A stretch of DNA of 64,000 nt from an uncultured Eubacterium sp. (GCA_947089855.1 CAMUML010000005.1:1-64000), one strand, 5' to 3'. Shown: positions 32,902-42,343, numbered from the stretch's first letter. Numbers and translations are program-made. Notes: a model not told the origin generated them from the sequence alone.

Positions 32902-33900
32902 TTATGTTTGCGGCTGCCCTGCCTCTAGCAGGGACATTGCCCGTTTAAAATCATCCGGCACAGGCGCGGTAATTTCCCTGCCATCCGCCAGGCACACGCG
33001 CCAGGCATGGAGCAGTTGGCGCGTTACGCCCGCACCCTGAAAAAAATACGCATTGCATGCTGGATCCCCATACTTTGGGTCCCCCACAACCGGATGGCCA
33101 ATAGAAGCCAGATGGGCACGTATCTGATGGGGCCTGCCAGTAATTAAATGTACTTCCAACATCGTATAAGACCGGTAGCTGGCAACCCGGCGGTAGGCCG
33201 TTTCTATATACTGGCTGCCAGCCTGGCCTGGGACTAGGCTGGCAGAATCATAAACCTGCACTTTATTTTTCGATGGATCCTTGTACAGAAAGCCCTCTAG
33301 ATGCCCTTCCTTTTCTAATACGCCGCATACAATACAGATATAATATTTTGCAATGGTGCGTTGCTTTAGCTGCTGTGCCATTTCCTGCAAGCCATGCAGC
33401 GTTTTGCCAACGATCAGGATACCGGAGGTATTGCGGTCCAACCGGCTGCATACAGAAGGCCGGAATGTCCGCAGCTCTTGTTTGGTAATGCTGCCGGAAT
33501 CTAACAGGTATTGGATAGCCAGCTCATTGGCAGAAAGGTCCTTGCGTATAGCTTTTTGGGAAAGCAGCCCGGCCGGTTTATTGATAGCCAGGATATGGCG
33601 GTTTTCATACAATACTTCCAGGGGAAAAAATGGCGAAGCAGATACCCGGCCGTTTTCACCGGAAATACCATTTGTTTTATCAAGGCTGAATTTATCAAAT
33701 GTTTCGTCGGACAGGTACAGCTGGATATAGTCTCCAACAGCCAGCTGGGTACTGCCCTCCGCCTTTTTGCCATTTAATACAATGTTCTTTTTCCGCATCA
33801 TTTTATATAGGAAGCTTCCCGGGGCTTGCGGAAGGAGTTTTCGTAAATATTTATCAAAACGTTGGCCGGCTTCGTTTGGACCGATTTGAAATTCTTTCAT
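32902..33900 (-). CDS. RluA family 23S rRNA pseudouridine synthase
   Basis: 332 residues. The N-terminal S4 RNA-binding domain (EAGQRFDKYLRKLLPQAPGS to VGDYIQLYL, about 8-75) precedes the catalytic domain with the nucleophilic Asp in CSRLDRNTSGILIVGKT and the RluA blocks GRPHQIRAHLASIGHPVVGDPKYG and HAWRV. It converts uridine to pseudouridine in rRNA; the exact site is not clear (RluC/RluD type). Its start lies 47 nt inside the upstream ygiQ gene, an unusual but readable overlap. Confidence 0.93.
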   Translation of the reverse strand: MKEFQIGPNEAGQRFDKYLRKLLPQAPGSFLYKMMRKKNIVLNGKKAEGSTQLAVGDYIQLYLSDETFDKFSLDKTNGISGENGRVSASPFFPLEVLYENRHILAINKPAGLLSQKAIRKDLSANELAIQYLLDSGSITKQELRTFRPSVCSRLDRNTSGILIVGKTLHGLQEMAQQLKQRTIAKYYICIVCGVLEKEGHLEGFLYKDPSKNKVQVYDSASLVPGQAGSQYIETAYRRVASYRSYTMLEVHLITGRPHQIRAHLASIGHPVVGDPKYGDPACNAYFFQGAGVTRQLLHAWRVCLADGREITAPVPDDFKRAMSLLEAGQPQT

Positions 33901-35824
33901 GTTTTCGTTTCCTGCTGCCTTCTTTTATCGTTTGGCTGCCAGTCTTTTTGCCTGGCCTTTTATGTGGTTTTTTATCTATTTTTCTTCCAGGCTGTATTCT
34001 TGTACGGCTGCTTTTTGGCCCTTTTTTCGGGCGTATCAGGCATTTAGGGCCGTCCCCGATCAGATCGGTACGCCCGGCTTTTATAAGCGCCTCCCGCACC
34101 AGGCTTTCATTTTTCGGGTTCCGGTATTGGATCAATGCCCGCTGCATCGCCTTTTCATGTGGGTTATTGGCGGTATAGACAGGCTGCATTGTGCGCGGGT
34201 CAAGTCCAGTATAGTACATGCAGGTCGATATGGTCGACGGCGTTGGGTAAAAATCCTGCACCTGCTGCGGCGCATAGCCCATGTCCCGCAGAAATTCTGC
34301 CAGTTCGATGGCTTCTTTTAAAGTGGATCCAGGATGCGAAGACATCAGGTACGGCACCAGGTACTGCTTTTTGCCAAGCTCCTGGTTCATCCTTTGATAT
34401 ACCTTTCCAAACTGGCGGTAAACTTCCGCCGAAGGCTTGCCCATTTTTTGCAAAACCGTATCGGATATATGTTCCGGTGCAATTTTTAACTGCCCGCTGA
34501 CATGGTGTTCGCACAATTCCCGCAAAAACTGCCGGTCTTTGTCATAAATCAGGTAATCATAGCGGATGCCGGAACGGATAAAGACTTTTTTTACACCCTC
34601 TAACCCCCGCAGTTTGCGCAGCAGCTCCCTATAATCGTGGTGGTCCGCCACCAGGTGCCTGCATGGGGACGGGAACAGGCATTGCCTGCCTTTGCAGGCG
34701 CCTTGCGTCAGCTGCTTTTCGCAGGCTGGATGGCGGAAATTTGCCGTTGGGCCGCCGACATCATGGATATAGCCTTTAAAGTCTGGCTCCTTTATCAGCT
34801 TTTTTGCTTCGGCAAGAATCGATGCATGGCTCCTGCTTTGGACAATTCGGCCCTGGTGGAATGTCAGGGCACAGAAACTGCACCCGCCAAAACAGCCCCG
34901 GCTGCTGACCAGGCCAAACCGCACTTCGGAAATCGCCGGGACCCCGCCATATTTCTGGTAAGACGGATGGAATGTGCGCATATACGCAAGCCCATAAATA
35001 TCATCCATTTCCATCTCGCTTAACGGCTTTGCCGCAGGATTTTGCACGACATAGCGCCCGTTGCCGTAAGCTTCATACAGCCGCTTGCCATTAAAGGGGT
35101 CGGTATTTTGATACTGTATCAAAAAGCTGCGGGCATAAGCTGCCTTATCGGACCGTATTTGCTCAAATGCCGGCAATTCTAAAGCGTCATACGATGCCAG
35201 CTCCAGATCCTTTGTCTTAAATACTGTCCCTGGGACAAAGGTAATGTCACGGACGGCAATCCCGCTTGCAAGCGCGTCGGCGATTTCCACAATACTGCGC
35301 TCCCCCATCCCATAACTGATCAAATCCGCACCGGAATCCAGCAGGATGGAACGTTTTACTTTATCCGACCAGTAATCGTAATGGCCAAGCCTGCGCAGGG
35401 AAGCTTCAATGCCGCCAATTACGATCGGGGTCTTTTTATAAGTACGGCGAATCAAGTTGCAGTAGACAACGGTAGCATAATCCGGGCGTTTCCCCATCAC
35501 GCCCCCAGGCGAATATGCGTCCGTGCTGCGGCGTTTTTTGGATACACTGTAATGTTTTACCATAGAATCCATATTTCCGGCTGTTACCAAAAAAGCGAGG
35601 CGCGGTTCCCCAAACTCCAAAATGCTGGTGCCGTCTTTCCAGTCCGGCTGCGCAAGGATACCAACCGTATAGCCATGTGCCTCAAGCACACGGCTGATTA
35701 CGGCATGGCCAAACGACGGATGGTCCACATAGGCATCCCCAATAATATAGACAAAATCCAGCTGGGCAATGCCGCGTGCCTGCATGTCTGCTTTGCTGGC
35801 TGGTAAAAATCCTGATACTGACAT
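33854..35824 (-). CDS. YgiQ family radical SAM protein
   Basis: 656 residues from the ATG at 35824, taken because the longer frame would overlap the upstream peptidase gene and because GGGGGA lies just ahead. The radical SAM cluster is SSRGCFGGCSFCALTFHQGR (Cys-x3-Cys-x2-Cys near residue 311), with an N-terminal B12-binding-like region and a conserved CLFPSPCRHL block, typical of UPF0313/YgiQ. The reaction is unknown; a radical modification role is inferred. The C-terminus is extremely Lys/Arg-rich (GPKSSRTRIQPGRKIDKKPH), consistent with nucleic-acid contact. Confidence 0.92.
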   Translation of the reverse strand: MSVSGFLPASKADMQARGIAQLDFVYIIGDAYVDHPSFGHAVISRVLEAHGYTVGILAQPDWKDGTSILEFGEPRLAFLVTAGNMDSMVKHYSVSKKRRSTDAYSPGGVMGKRPDYATVVYCNLIRRTYKKTPIVIGGIEASLRRLGHYDYWSDKVKRSILLDSGADLISYGMGERSIVEIADALASGIAVRDITFVPGTVFKTKDLELASYDALELPAFEQIRSDKAAYARSFLIQYQNTDPFNGKRLYEAYGNGRYVVQNPAAKPLSEMEMDDIYGLAYMRTFHPSYQKYGGVPAISEVRFGLVSSRGCFGGCSFCALTFHQGRIVQSRSHASILAEAKKLIKEPDFKGYIHDVGGPTANFRHPACEKQLTQGACKGRQCLFPSPCRHLVADHHDYRELLRKLRGLEGVKKVFIRSGIRYDYLIYDKDRQFLRELCEHHVSGQLKIAPEHISDTVLQKMGKPSAEVYRQFGKVYQRMNQELGKKQYLVPYLMSSHPGSTLKEAIELAEFLRDMGYAPQQVQDFYPTPSTISTCMYYTGLDPRTMQPVYTANNPHEKAMQRALIQYRNPKNESLVREALIKAGRTDLIGDGPKCLIRPKKGPKSSRTRIQPGRKIDKKPHKRPGKKTGSQTIKEGSRKRKHERISNRSKRSRPTF

Positions 35825-35849
35825 TTTGTATTTCCCCCGCACCCTTTCG

Positions 35850-36716
35850 TTATCCTTTTGGCGGCCAATCCGGATATTCATACTGCAATTTGTTTTTTTC
35901 TAAGATCTTAAGCAGGTAATATGGGTTATAGCTGACTTCTTCCCCATCGGTATTGTTTACATACATCCCAAAATGCAGGTGTACCGGAAAGTTGCCGGTG
36001 GTACCTTCTACTTCACTATAGCCGGTATCGCCCATATAGCCGATCAGCTGCCCTGCTAAAACCTCTGACCCTTCCGCTATGCCCTCCTCATACCCCGCAA
36101 GATGGGCGTAATAGTAATAGACGCCATGCGGGCTGCGGATACCGATACGGTAGCCGCCTTTGGGCAGCCAGCCCATTTTCTCTACTTTGCCGCTGCTGCA
36201 GCTGATAACCGGGTAATACCCCCTTTGCTGGACGTCTGCCATAATATCCGTCCCTTCATGGCCACGCACGCCGCCGTAAGTGCGCTCGGACTGCCAGCTG
36301 TTTTCATAAGATATGCCGGCCTCCTGTTTATCCGGTGCTTCCGGTACCGGAAAATACACGGCATCCGACAAAAGGGCTTGAACGGTTTTTGTAGCCGCCT
36401 CCAATTGTTCCGGCGCCTGCGCTGCTTCTAGCTGCTGCTGCCTATGCAGGTCAGCTTCCTTAGCAGACTGGCACAACAGGTAGACAGATAACGCCTGTGC
36501 CTGCCCTTCCTGGTCAGGTTCCCGTTTCATAATCGCTTCATAATCTTCTTTGGGAAGCGTAAATGCGCGCAGGCGTGCCTGTGCCTCTGTTTCATTTAAA
36601 AGCAGCGCCTTTTTTGCCCCGACACCATGTGCCTGCCCAATGCGGCGTGCCAGGATAAGGTCCAGGCTTGCAATAAGAAACAGCAGGATAATACAAAAGA
36701 TACGTTTTCGATTCAT
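35850..36716 (-). CDS. M23 family metallopeptidase (LytM-type)
   Basis: 288 residues from the ATG at 36716. An N-terminal membrane anchor (about 4-22) is followed by a helical linker, then a LytM/peptidase M23 domain (about 140-275) with GHEGTDIM (His and Asp zinc ligands near 151-155) and HLHFGMY (HxH near 246-248), so the zinc site is intact. It should cut peptide crossbridges of peptidoglycan, or act as a SpoIIQ-like scaffold. Its divergent neighbour is ylbJ, which hints at, but does not prove, a sporulation link. Confidence 0.9.
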   Translation of the reverse strand: MNRKRIFCIILLFLIASLDLILARRIGQAHGVGAKKALLLNETEAQARLRAFTLPKEDYEAIMKREPDQEGQAQALSVYLLCQSAKEADLHRQQQLEAAQAPEQLEAATKTVQALLSDAVYFPVPEAPDKQEAGISYENSWQSERTYGGVRGHEGTDIMADVQQRGYYPVISCSSGKVEKMGWLPKGGYRIGIRSPHGVYYYYAHLAGYEEGIAEGSEVLAGQLIGYMGDTGYSEVEGTTGNFPVHLHFGMYVNNTDGEEVSYNPYYLLKILEKNKLQYEYPDWPPKG

Positions 36717-36763
36717 GTTTCCCCCCAATCCAGCGTATACTAATAAAAAAAATACGTGCTGTC

Positions 36764-37675
36764 ATGAAAAAAAGGTTATCTATATTTATTATCATGCTGT
36801 TTATCCTATTCATATTATTTTATCCGCGTGACTGCGTAGCTGCAGCAGCAGACGGGCTGATCCTATGGTATGAAAATATACTGCCGGCGCTCTTGCCGTT
36901 TACGATATTTTCCAACCTATTTATCCAGTCAGGATACCTGGATGATATGATACGCGCCGGCACCCCATTACTAAACCGGCTGTTTTTCCACCACCCGCAG
37001 GCGGCCTATCCGGTCATTGCAGGTTTCTTATTCGGGTTCCCGATTGGGAGCAAGACTACGGCAGACCTTTTGCGGCAAGGCAAACTGACCCTAAAGGAAG
37101 CCAATATCCTCTGTGCGATGTGCAATAATATCAGCCCCGTATTTGTTAGTACATACCTGCTTGCATCATCGTTGAACCTTTATCATAAAACGTGGGTTAC
37201 CTATGCGGTATTATACCTGCCGCCGCTTTTATCCGGCCTTTTTTTACTGTGGCGGCAAAAAGCATGCAGCAGTGCCAAGCCAGCTGCCACAAACTCCAAC
37301 CTGAGCTTTCAAATGATTGATGCCGGGATTATGGACGGTTTCGAAACACTTTTAAAACTAGGCGGCTACATTATGCTCTTTTCCCTGTTAACCCGCATGT
37401 GTATGCGTATAGCCAATGGCCATGAACTGGCGCTCATGTGCCTGACAGGGCTAACGGAGATTACGAACGGAATCCATATGATCGCACAAAGCCCTTCCTA
37501 CCCTTTAACGATAAAGTACCCAATGGCTATTGGCATTACAGCATTGGGCGGGTTAAGCGGGTTTGCACAAACCGCTTCCATGACGAAGGGGACTGGGATT
37601 TCCATGCGTTTTTACTTCCTCTTCCGTATCGTGCAGGCAGCGGTTTCCACTGGTTTGGCAGCCTTGTTTTTCTAA
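36764..37675 (+). CDS. ylbJ: Sporulation integral membrane protein YlbJ
   Basis: 303 residues with about eight membrane helices, of the Gate/nucleoside-recognition type YlbJ family. Seen: YENILPALLPFTIFSNLF, HHPQAAYPVIAGFLFGFPIGSKTTADLLRQGKL, CNNISPVFVSTYLL and LTGLTEITNGI. YlbJ is sigma-E controlled and required for spore cortex formation in Bacillus. The upstream sequence GTATACTAATAAAAA followed by TGCTGTCATG closely matches that before the small protein gene at 52509, suggesting a shared promoter type. Confidence 0.92.
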   Translation: MKKRLSIFIIMLFILFILFYPRDCVAAAADGLILWYENILPALLPFTIFSNLFIQSGYLDDMIRAGTPLLNRLFFHHPQAAYPVIAGFLFGFPIGSKTTADLLRQGKLTLKEANILCAMCNNISPVFVSTYLLASSLNLYHKTWVTYAVLYLPPLLSGLFLLWRQKACSSAKPAATNSNLSFQMIDAGIMDGFETLLKLGGYIMLFSLLTRMCMRIANGHELALMCLTGLTEITNGIHMIAQSPSYPLTIKYPMAIGITALGGLSGFAQTASMTKGTGISMRFYFLFRIVQAAVSTGLAALFF

Positions 37676-37685
37676 AGGCCAGGCG

Positions 37686-38324
37686 TTAGGTCTGTTTTGC
37701 GGCCCGCTCTGGCCCTGCCTCGCCGCCCTGGGCCGCTTGTTTGGCTTCTGCCCCTGCTTCCTGTACCGGTTCTTCTGGAGCTGTTTCGGACGGCATCAGT
37801 TCCGCCCTGTTTGCCGTTACGACATCCAGTGTATTTTGGATGGATGTATTCAGCTGTGCAAAATTTGTCTTAAAAATATTCTGTGAGCCGCTTAACAGCT
37901 GCTCAAGCGCCTGCAGCATACTGTCTGCATAGGCAATCGCACCCATACGGATCTCATTCGCATCGTTTGTCGCCTCATTGAGCAGGTCCTGCGCCTGTTT
38001 TTGCGCAATGGCTACTACTTCATTTGCCTGTGCATATGCCTGCTGCATAATTTCATGTTCCCTGACAAGTTCATCCTTTTGAATTTTCGCCTGTGAAATA
38101 ATGGTTTCTGCCTTCTGCTGCGCGTCAGCCAGTATCGCTTCTTTGTTGCTGATTATCCTCTGGTAACGTTTTACTTCGTCCGGCGTCTTCTGACGCAGTT
38201 CCGCGATCAGCTCCTGGAGTTCATCTTTATTTACCACTATCTTTGTACTTGAAAGCGGCTGGAATTTACAGCCTTCAATAAAATCCTCTATTTCTTCTAT
38301 TATCTGCTCCATATTACTGCTCAT
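37686..38324 (-). CDS. Coiled-coil protein of V-ATPase subunit H/DivIVA-like type
   Basis: 212 residues from the ATG at 38324 (AAGGAG 8 nt upstream). Residues 50-140 form a long uninterrupted helix of Ala/Gln/Glu/Lys-rich heptads (KAETIISQAKIQKDELVREHEIMQQAYAQANEVVA), often annotated as ATPase-like or DivIVA-like in Lachnospiraceae. The C-terminus is acidic and disordered. No catalytic motif. Convergent with ylbJ and immediately downstream of coaD. Function unknown; a scaffolding role in division or polarity is speculation. Confidence 0.65.
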   Translation of the reverse strand: MSSNMEQIIEEIEDFIEGCKFQPLSSTKIVVNKDELQELIAELRQKTPDEVKRYQRIISNKEAILADAQQKAETIISQAKIQKDELVREHEIMQQAYAQANEVVAIAQKQAQDLLNEATNDANEIRMGAIAYADSMLQALEQLLSGSQNIFKTNFAQLNTSIQNTLDVVTANRAELMPSETAPEEPVQEAGAEAKQAAQGGEAGPERAAKQT

Positions 38325-38410
38325 GCGCAACACTCCTTAATTTTATCTTAATTACCATTTTGCCTTTCAATCATGGATATTCAATTCAAATAAAAAAATT
38401 TTATGCTGAT

Positions 38411-38893
38411 TTATTTAATTCCAAATTTTGCATAAATACGCCCAATTGTCTGTTTCGGCACAAAACGGGAAATATCACCCCCATAAGATGCAAATTCTTT
38501 GACAATGGTTGAGCTAAGGTAGGCATATTCCAGGCTGCTGGTAAGAAAAATCGTTTCCATCTCCGGATACACTTCGTGGTTTGTCTGCGCAATCTGAAGT
38601 TCATATTCAAAATCCGTTACCGCGCGCAGGCCCCGGACAATTATTGTAGCATCAATGCGTTTTGCAAAATCAACTAACAGTCCGTCAAACGAATCTATTT
38701 TTACATTTGGAAGATATGCGGTCAGCTCTTCTAACATACTAACACGTTCATCAACGAAAAACAATGAATTTTTTGCACTGTTGTTCAATACGCCGACTAC
38801 AAGTTCGTCTACCAGCTTCGAAGAACGCTCGATAATATCAATATGCCCATTTGTCACCGGGTCAAAACTGCCCGGATAAATCGCTCTTTTCAT
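38411..38893 (-). CDS. coaD: Pantetheine-phosphate adenylyltransferase
   Basis: 160 residues. It adenylates 4'-phosphopantetheine with ATP to form dephospho-CoA, the penultimate step of CoA synthesis. The nucleotidyltransferase signature is [21 protein letters not shown] (T-x-G-H), with the [19 protein letters not shown] and the closing [15 protein letters not shown] motif. Coupled directly to rsmD (1-nt gap), the usual Firmicutes pair. Full length. Confidence 0.97.
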   Translation of the reverse strand: MKRAIYPGSFDPVTNGHIDIIERSSKLVDELVVGVLNNSAKNSLFFVDERVSMLEELTAYLPNVKIDSFDGLLVDFAKRIDATIIVRGLRAVTDFEYELQIAQTNHEVYPEMETIFLTSSLEYAYLSSTIVKEFASYGGDISRFVPKQTIGRIYAKFGIK

Positions 38894-38894
38894 A

Positions 38895-39449
38895 TCAGAC
38901 CTCTTTTGTCAGAAATATATGTTTATTCGTCTTATATCTTTTTTCCCTGGCAACCAAAAAACCCAATTCCCGTACATAGGAAAAATCGGTATCCAAAGCT
39001 GCTTCCACTATGGCCAGCGACCCCTGTTTTACCATGCTGCTGCTGCTTAAATACGCCAGCACCCCTTTTTCATAACCGCTTTTATAAGGAGGATCCATAA
39101 AGATATAATCAAAAGTATATTTACCTTCTAACGAGCGGAGCGCACTGGATACTTCCATAATAAGCAAATCTGCCTGGCCACTAAGCCTGGTAAACTGGAG
39201 GTTTTGCTGGATCAAGGCCCCAGCCTGCCTGCTGCTGTCTACCAATACGGCACAGGCAGCCCCTCTGCTTAATGCCTCAATACCCATTTGGCCGCTTCCG
39301 GCAAACAAGTCCAAAAAATAACTCCCAGCAATCCCTGGCTGCAATATATTAAATAGCGTCTCTTTTATGCGGTCGGTCGTTGGCCTGACATCCTTTCCTT
39401 CCAATGTTTTTAACGGCAGCCGCCTTGCCGTACCAGCAATTACCCTCAT
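38895..39449 (-). CDS. rsmD: 16S rRNA (guanine(966)-N2)-methyltransferase RsmD
   Basis: 184 residues. SAM-binding [20 protein letters not shown] and the catalytic DPPY in [15 protein letters not shown] define RsmD. The start [36 protein letters not shown] is typical of the family. It methylates G966 of 16S rRNA (E. coli numbering). Pairs with coaD downstream and a CinA-type gene upstream. Confidence 0.96.
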   Translation of the reverse strand: MRVIAGTARRLPLKTLEGKDVRPTTDRIKETLFNILQPGIAGSYFLDLFAGSGQMGIEALSRGAACAVLVDSSRQAGALIQQNLQFTRLSGQADLLIMEVSSALRSLEGKYTFDYIFMDPPYKSGYEKGVLAYLSSSSMVKQGSLAIVEAALDTDFSYVRELGFLVAREKRYKTNKHIFLTKEV

Positions 39450-39471
39450 AGCTGTCTCCTATCCGTTTTTT

Positions 39472-39984
39472 TCAGCCTTCCGTGAAAGAAACGTTGCAAA
39501 GTGCCTGTTCTGCCAGCAGCAAAGCCGCTTCTACTGCCATACTGCGCACCTGCGCCCGTTCCCCCGCAAAATAGTGTTCTTCAATAACCGTAACGCCTTT
39601 GATGTGGCAGCTGACATAAACAAGCCCTGCGGGCTTTTGCGGCGTACCGCCGTCCGGGCCTGCAATACCTGTGGTTGCAAGCGCTACTTCTACCCCCGCT
39701 GCCGCAGCTGCGCCGTCTGCCATTGCCTGCGCCGTCTGGCTGCTGACCGCTCCGTAAGTTTCCAATGTCTGATGCGGGACATGGAGCAGCTTTTCCTTGG
39801 CATCATTTGAATAAGTAATATAACCTTCCTGAAATATTTGCGAAACGCCGGGCACATTCACCAGCCGCCCAGCCAGCAGCCCGCCAGTACAGGATTCTGC
39901 AGTTGCGGCCTTATATCCGCGCTGCTTCAAAAGGGCAGCCACCCGTGCTTCCAAAGAATATTCTTGTTTCCATTCAGATTCCAT
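39472..39984 (-). CDS. CinA C-terminal domain protein (nicotinamide-nucleotide amidase type)
   Basis: 170 residues from the ATG at 39984 (AGAGGA 8 nt before; the 18-residue Lys-rich extension to 40038 is disfavoured). It is only the C-terminal domain of CinA (TAESCTGGLLAGRLVNVPGVSQIFQEGYITYSNDAK and TTGIAGPDGGTPQKPAGLVYVS), as in PncC, which deamidates nicotinamide mononucleotide. The COG1058 N-terminal domain of full CinA is absent. In the competence and repair cluster pgsA-cinA that is usual for Firmicutes, normally followed by recA; recA is not in this window. Confidence 0.9.
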   Translation of the reverse strand: MESEWKQEYSLEARVAALLKQRGYKAATAESCTGGLLAGRLVNVPGVSQIFQEGYITYSNDAKEKLLHVPHQTLETYGAVSSQTAQAMADGAAAAAGVEVALATTGIAGPDGGTPQKPAGLVYVSCHIKGVTVIEEHYFAGERAQVRSMAVEAALLLAEQALCNVSFTEG

Positions 39985-40040
39985 TTTTTTAGTCCTCTTT
40001 TTATTTTTTATTTCTCTTTGTTTTACTTGATTCGTCAATC

Positions 40041-40583
40041 CTAATGCTGTTCTTTCATCACATTTTTATTTTTATACAAATAATCGATCAAAGAAATTAC
40101 CGTAAGCGCCAAAGCAATATAGGTCAAAGCCACGCCAAGCATCCTAAAAAATGGCTGGTCTATATCCAGGATTAATACGATGATCATCAGCATTTGAAAG
40201 GTTGTCTTAAATTTTCCCCAATAGCTTGCCGCAATCACTATTTTTTGTTCGGCCGCAATCAAACGAAAACCGCTGATAATAAATTCCCTTGCGATAATGA
40301 TAATAACAATCCATGCCGCAAGCTGTTTGGTTTCGACCAGGCAGATCAAGGCAGAACATACAAGCAGCTTATCAGCTAGTGGATCCATAAATTTGCCGAA
40401 ATTTGTCACCATATTGTATCTACGTGCAATTTTTCCATCCAGCAGGTCTGTTAAGCTTGCAATGATAAAAATAATAACAGCAATATATTTCCCATTGCCT
40501 GCAAAGTAGGGAACTAGCAGGAAAATGACAAAAAGCGGGATTAACAGTACACGCAGCATTGTTAGTTTGTTTGGCAGATTCAT
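40041..40583 (-). CDS. pgsA: CDP-diacylglycerol-glycerol-3-phosphate 3-phosphatidyltransferase
   Basis: 180 residues, integral membrane CDP-alcohol phosphotransferase with the signature DGKIARRYNMVTNFGKFMDPLADK, that is D-G-x2-A-R-x8-G-x3-D-x3-D. It makes phosphatidylglycerol phosphate, first step to anionic phospholipids. N-terminal MNLPNKLTMLRVLLIPLFVIFLL is the usual first helix. Start overlaps rimO by 4 nt; translationally coupled. About five membrane helices. Confidence 0.96.
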   Translation of the reverse strand: MNLPNKLTMLRVLLIPLFVIFLLVPYFAGNGKYIAVIIFIIASLTDLLDGKIARRYNMVTNFGKFMDPLADKLLVCSALICLVETKQLAAWIVIIIIAREFIISGFRLIAAEQKIVIAASYWGKFKTTFQMLMIIVLILDIDQPFFRMLGVALTYIALALTVISLIDYLYKNKNVMKEQH

Positions 40584-41938
40584 AAGTATCCCTCCTCGTT
40601 CCTTTCCATTTGCATTTCCGCAGCCAGGTCATACCCTTCCGCTTTGGTAACCAGTACGTTTACAAAATCCCCCGTCATCAATTCATAGCCTGCATCCGTA
40701 ATAAACACATAGCCGTCTATATCGGGCGCATCCCGGTAAGACCTTGCAGCGTACACATGCTCCTGCGGCAGCTTTCCTTCTACAAATACCTTGGCCACTT
40801 GGCCTTCCATCCCCTTTGCGCGGTCAAATGCAATTTCCTGCTGGAGTTCCATAACTTCATCCACCCAGTCCAGTTTGGTTTCTTCCGCTACCTGGTCTGG
40901 AAACTCTGCCGCCGGTGTGCCTTCTTCCGGTGAATATGCAAACGCACCTAGCCGGTCAAACTCCATTTCATTGATAAATTCCATTAATTCTTCATGCTGC
41001 TCCTGTGTTTCCCCTGGGAATCCGCATATTATTGTAGTGCGAAGGCATATATCCGGAATTTCACGGCGCAGCTTTGAAATGATGTCCGCCAGCTCCTGTT
41101 TACCTGCCCTGCGCCCCATACGGCGCAACACCTCGTCGTTGCAATGCTGGATGGGTATATCCAGGTAATGGCATACTTTTTCGCAACGTTTGACCGCTGC
41201 AATCAGTTTATCATCGATTTCTTCCGGATAGCAGTATAGGATGCGGATCCATTCCAGTCCAGGGATTTCATTTAACCGGTCCAGCAGACGGTATAATGAT
41301 TTTTCACCATACAGGTCTATACCGTACAGCGTTGTTTCCTGTGCGACCAAGATCAATTCTTTAACGCCTGCCCCAGCCAGTTCTTCTGCCTGCGCAGCCA
41401 GTTCTTCGATAGGCACGCTGCGGTATGCCCCGCGGATGGATGGGATAATGCAATACGTACAGTGTTTATTGCACCCTTCTGCGATTTTCAAATATGCATA
41501 ATGCCCGCCCGTGGTCAGGCTGCGCTTAACACGGCCGTAAAGCTTTGGCAAGCCCTCCAAAGTACCAAAATCCTCATACGGCCTGCCGCCCAACACTTCG
41601 TGCAGTGCATGGACGACCGTATCATAGGCATTTGTCCCTAACACAGCGTCCACTTCTGGGATTTCTTCCCGGATCTCCTGCTGGTAGCGCTGCGCCAGGC
41701 ATCCGGTGACCAGCAGTGCCCTGCACGTCCCTTCCTTTTTATATTCTGCCATTTCCAAAATAGTATCCACGCTTTCTGCTTTGGCATCATTGATAAAACA
41801 GCAGGTGTTGACAATAATAACGTCCGCAGCAGATGCATCGCCGGTAATGGATATTCCGTCTGCCTGCAGCATACCGAGCATATATTCTGAATCTACGAGG
41901 TTTTTGTCACAGCCAAGTGACGCAAAAAATAAATTCAT
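40580..41938 (-). CDS. rimO: Ribosomal protein S12 methylthiotransferase RimO
   Basis: 452 residues. The N-terminal MTTase domain starts FFASLGCDKNLVDSEYMLGML with cluster cysteines; the radical SAM site is EGCNKHCTYCIIPSIRGAYRS near residue 155-163; a C-terminal TRAM domain is at about 380-445. It adds a methylthio group to an Asp of ribosomal protein S12. The ASLGCDKN start distinguishes RimO from MiaB. A strong terminator stands between rpoZ and this gene, so expression may need its own promoter. Confidence 0.96.
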   Translation of the reverse strand: MNLFFASLGCDKNLVDSEYMLGMLQADGISITGDASAADVIIVNTCCFINDAKAESVDTILEMAEYKKEGTCRALLVTGCLAQRYQQEIREEIPEVDAVLGTNAYDTVVHALHEVLGGRPYEDFGTLEGLPKLYGRVKRSLTTGGHYAYLKIAEGCNKHCTYCIIPSIRGAYRSVPIEELAAQAEELAGAGVKELILVAQETTLYGIDLYGEKSLYRLLDRLNEIPGLEWIRILYCYPEEIDDKLIAAVKRCEKVCHYLDIPIQHCNDEVLRRMGRRAGKQELADIISKLRREIPDICLRTTIICGFPGETQEQHEELMEFINEMEFDRLGAFAYSPEEGTPAAEFPDQVAEETKLDWVDEVMELQQEIAFDRAKGMEGQVAKVFVEGKLPQEHVYAARSYRDAPDIDGYVFITDAGYELMTGDFVNVLVTKAEGYDLAAEMQMERNEEGYL

Positions 41939-41964
41939 ATTTATATTTCTCCTTGTAAAACTTG

Positions 41965-41992
41965 TAAAAAAGGTTGTGCGCGCTGCACAACC
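41965..41992 (-). terminator. Intrinsic terminator between rpoZ and rimO
   Basis: Minus strand: GGTTGTGC (41992-41985), 5-nt loop, GCACAACC (41979-41972), then TTTTTT (41971-41966). It follows rpoZ by about 85 nt and stands 27 nt before rimO, in an otherwise co-directional cluster, so it may attenuate downstream genes. Confidence 0.85.
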
Positions 41993-42076
41993 CTCCGCTC
42001 AGATTTCAAAATGCCCATGCATAGCAGCACTTTTCATACTGTTTTTGTCCGTTTTTTTGTATTGCCATTGATGCGG

Positions 42077-42343
42077 CTACTGCTCTGGCGGAGCATCATC
42101 AACCGTATCGCCTTCCCCGACAATTTTTACTTTCCCTTCATATAGCTCCTGGACAGCCACAGACAAAGGCTTGCGGCCTGCCGCTTTGGCGACCATCGGT
42201 TCATCGCCGCCAATAATCTGCCTTGCCCGTTTTGCCGTTGCAATTACAATGGAATAACGGCTGTTGATCACCGGTTCTTCACCAATTACTGTCAAATCGC
42301 TGTTTACAACCTGCATTAATTCTACATAAGATGGATGTATCAT
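42077..42343 (-). CDS. rpoZ: RNA polymerase omega subunit
   Basis: 88 residues. The omega signature is RYSIVIATAKRARQIIGGDEPM, where omega contacts the beta' subunit, followed by KPLSVAVQELYEGKVKI. Omega aids polymerase assembly and stability. It follows remA by 16 nt, with no gmk gene between them, which is the usual arrangement in related genomes. Acidic tail DDAPPEQ. Confidence 0.95.
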   Translation of the reverse strand: MIHPSYVELMQVVNSDLTVIGEEPVINSRYSIVIATAKRARQIIGGDEPMVAKAAGRKPLSVAVQELYEGKVKIVGEGDTVDDAPPEQ

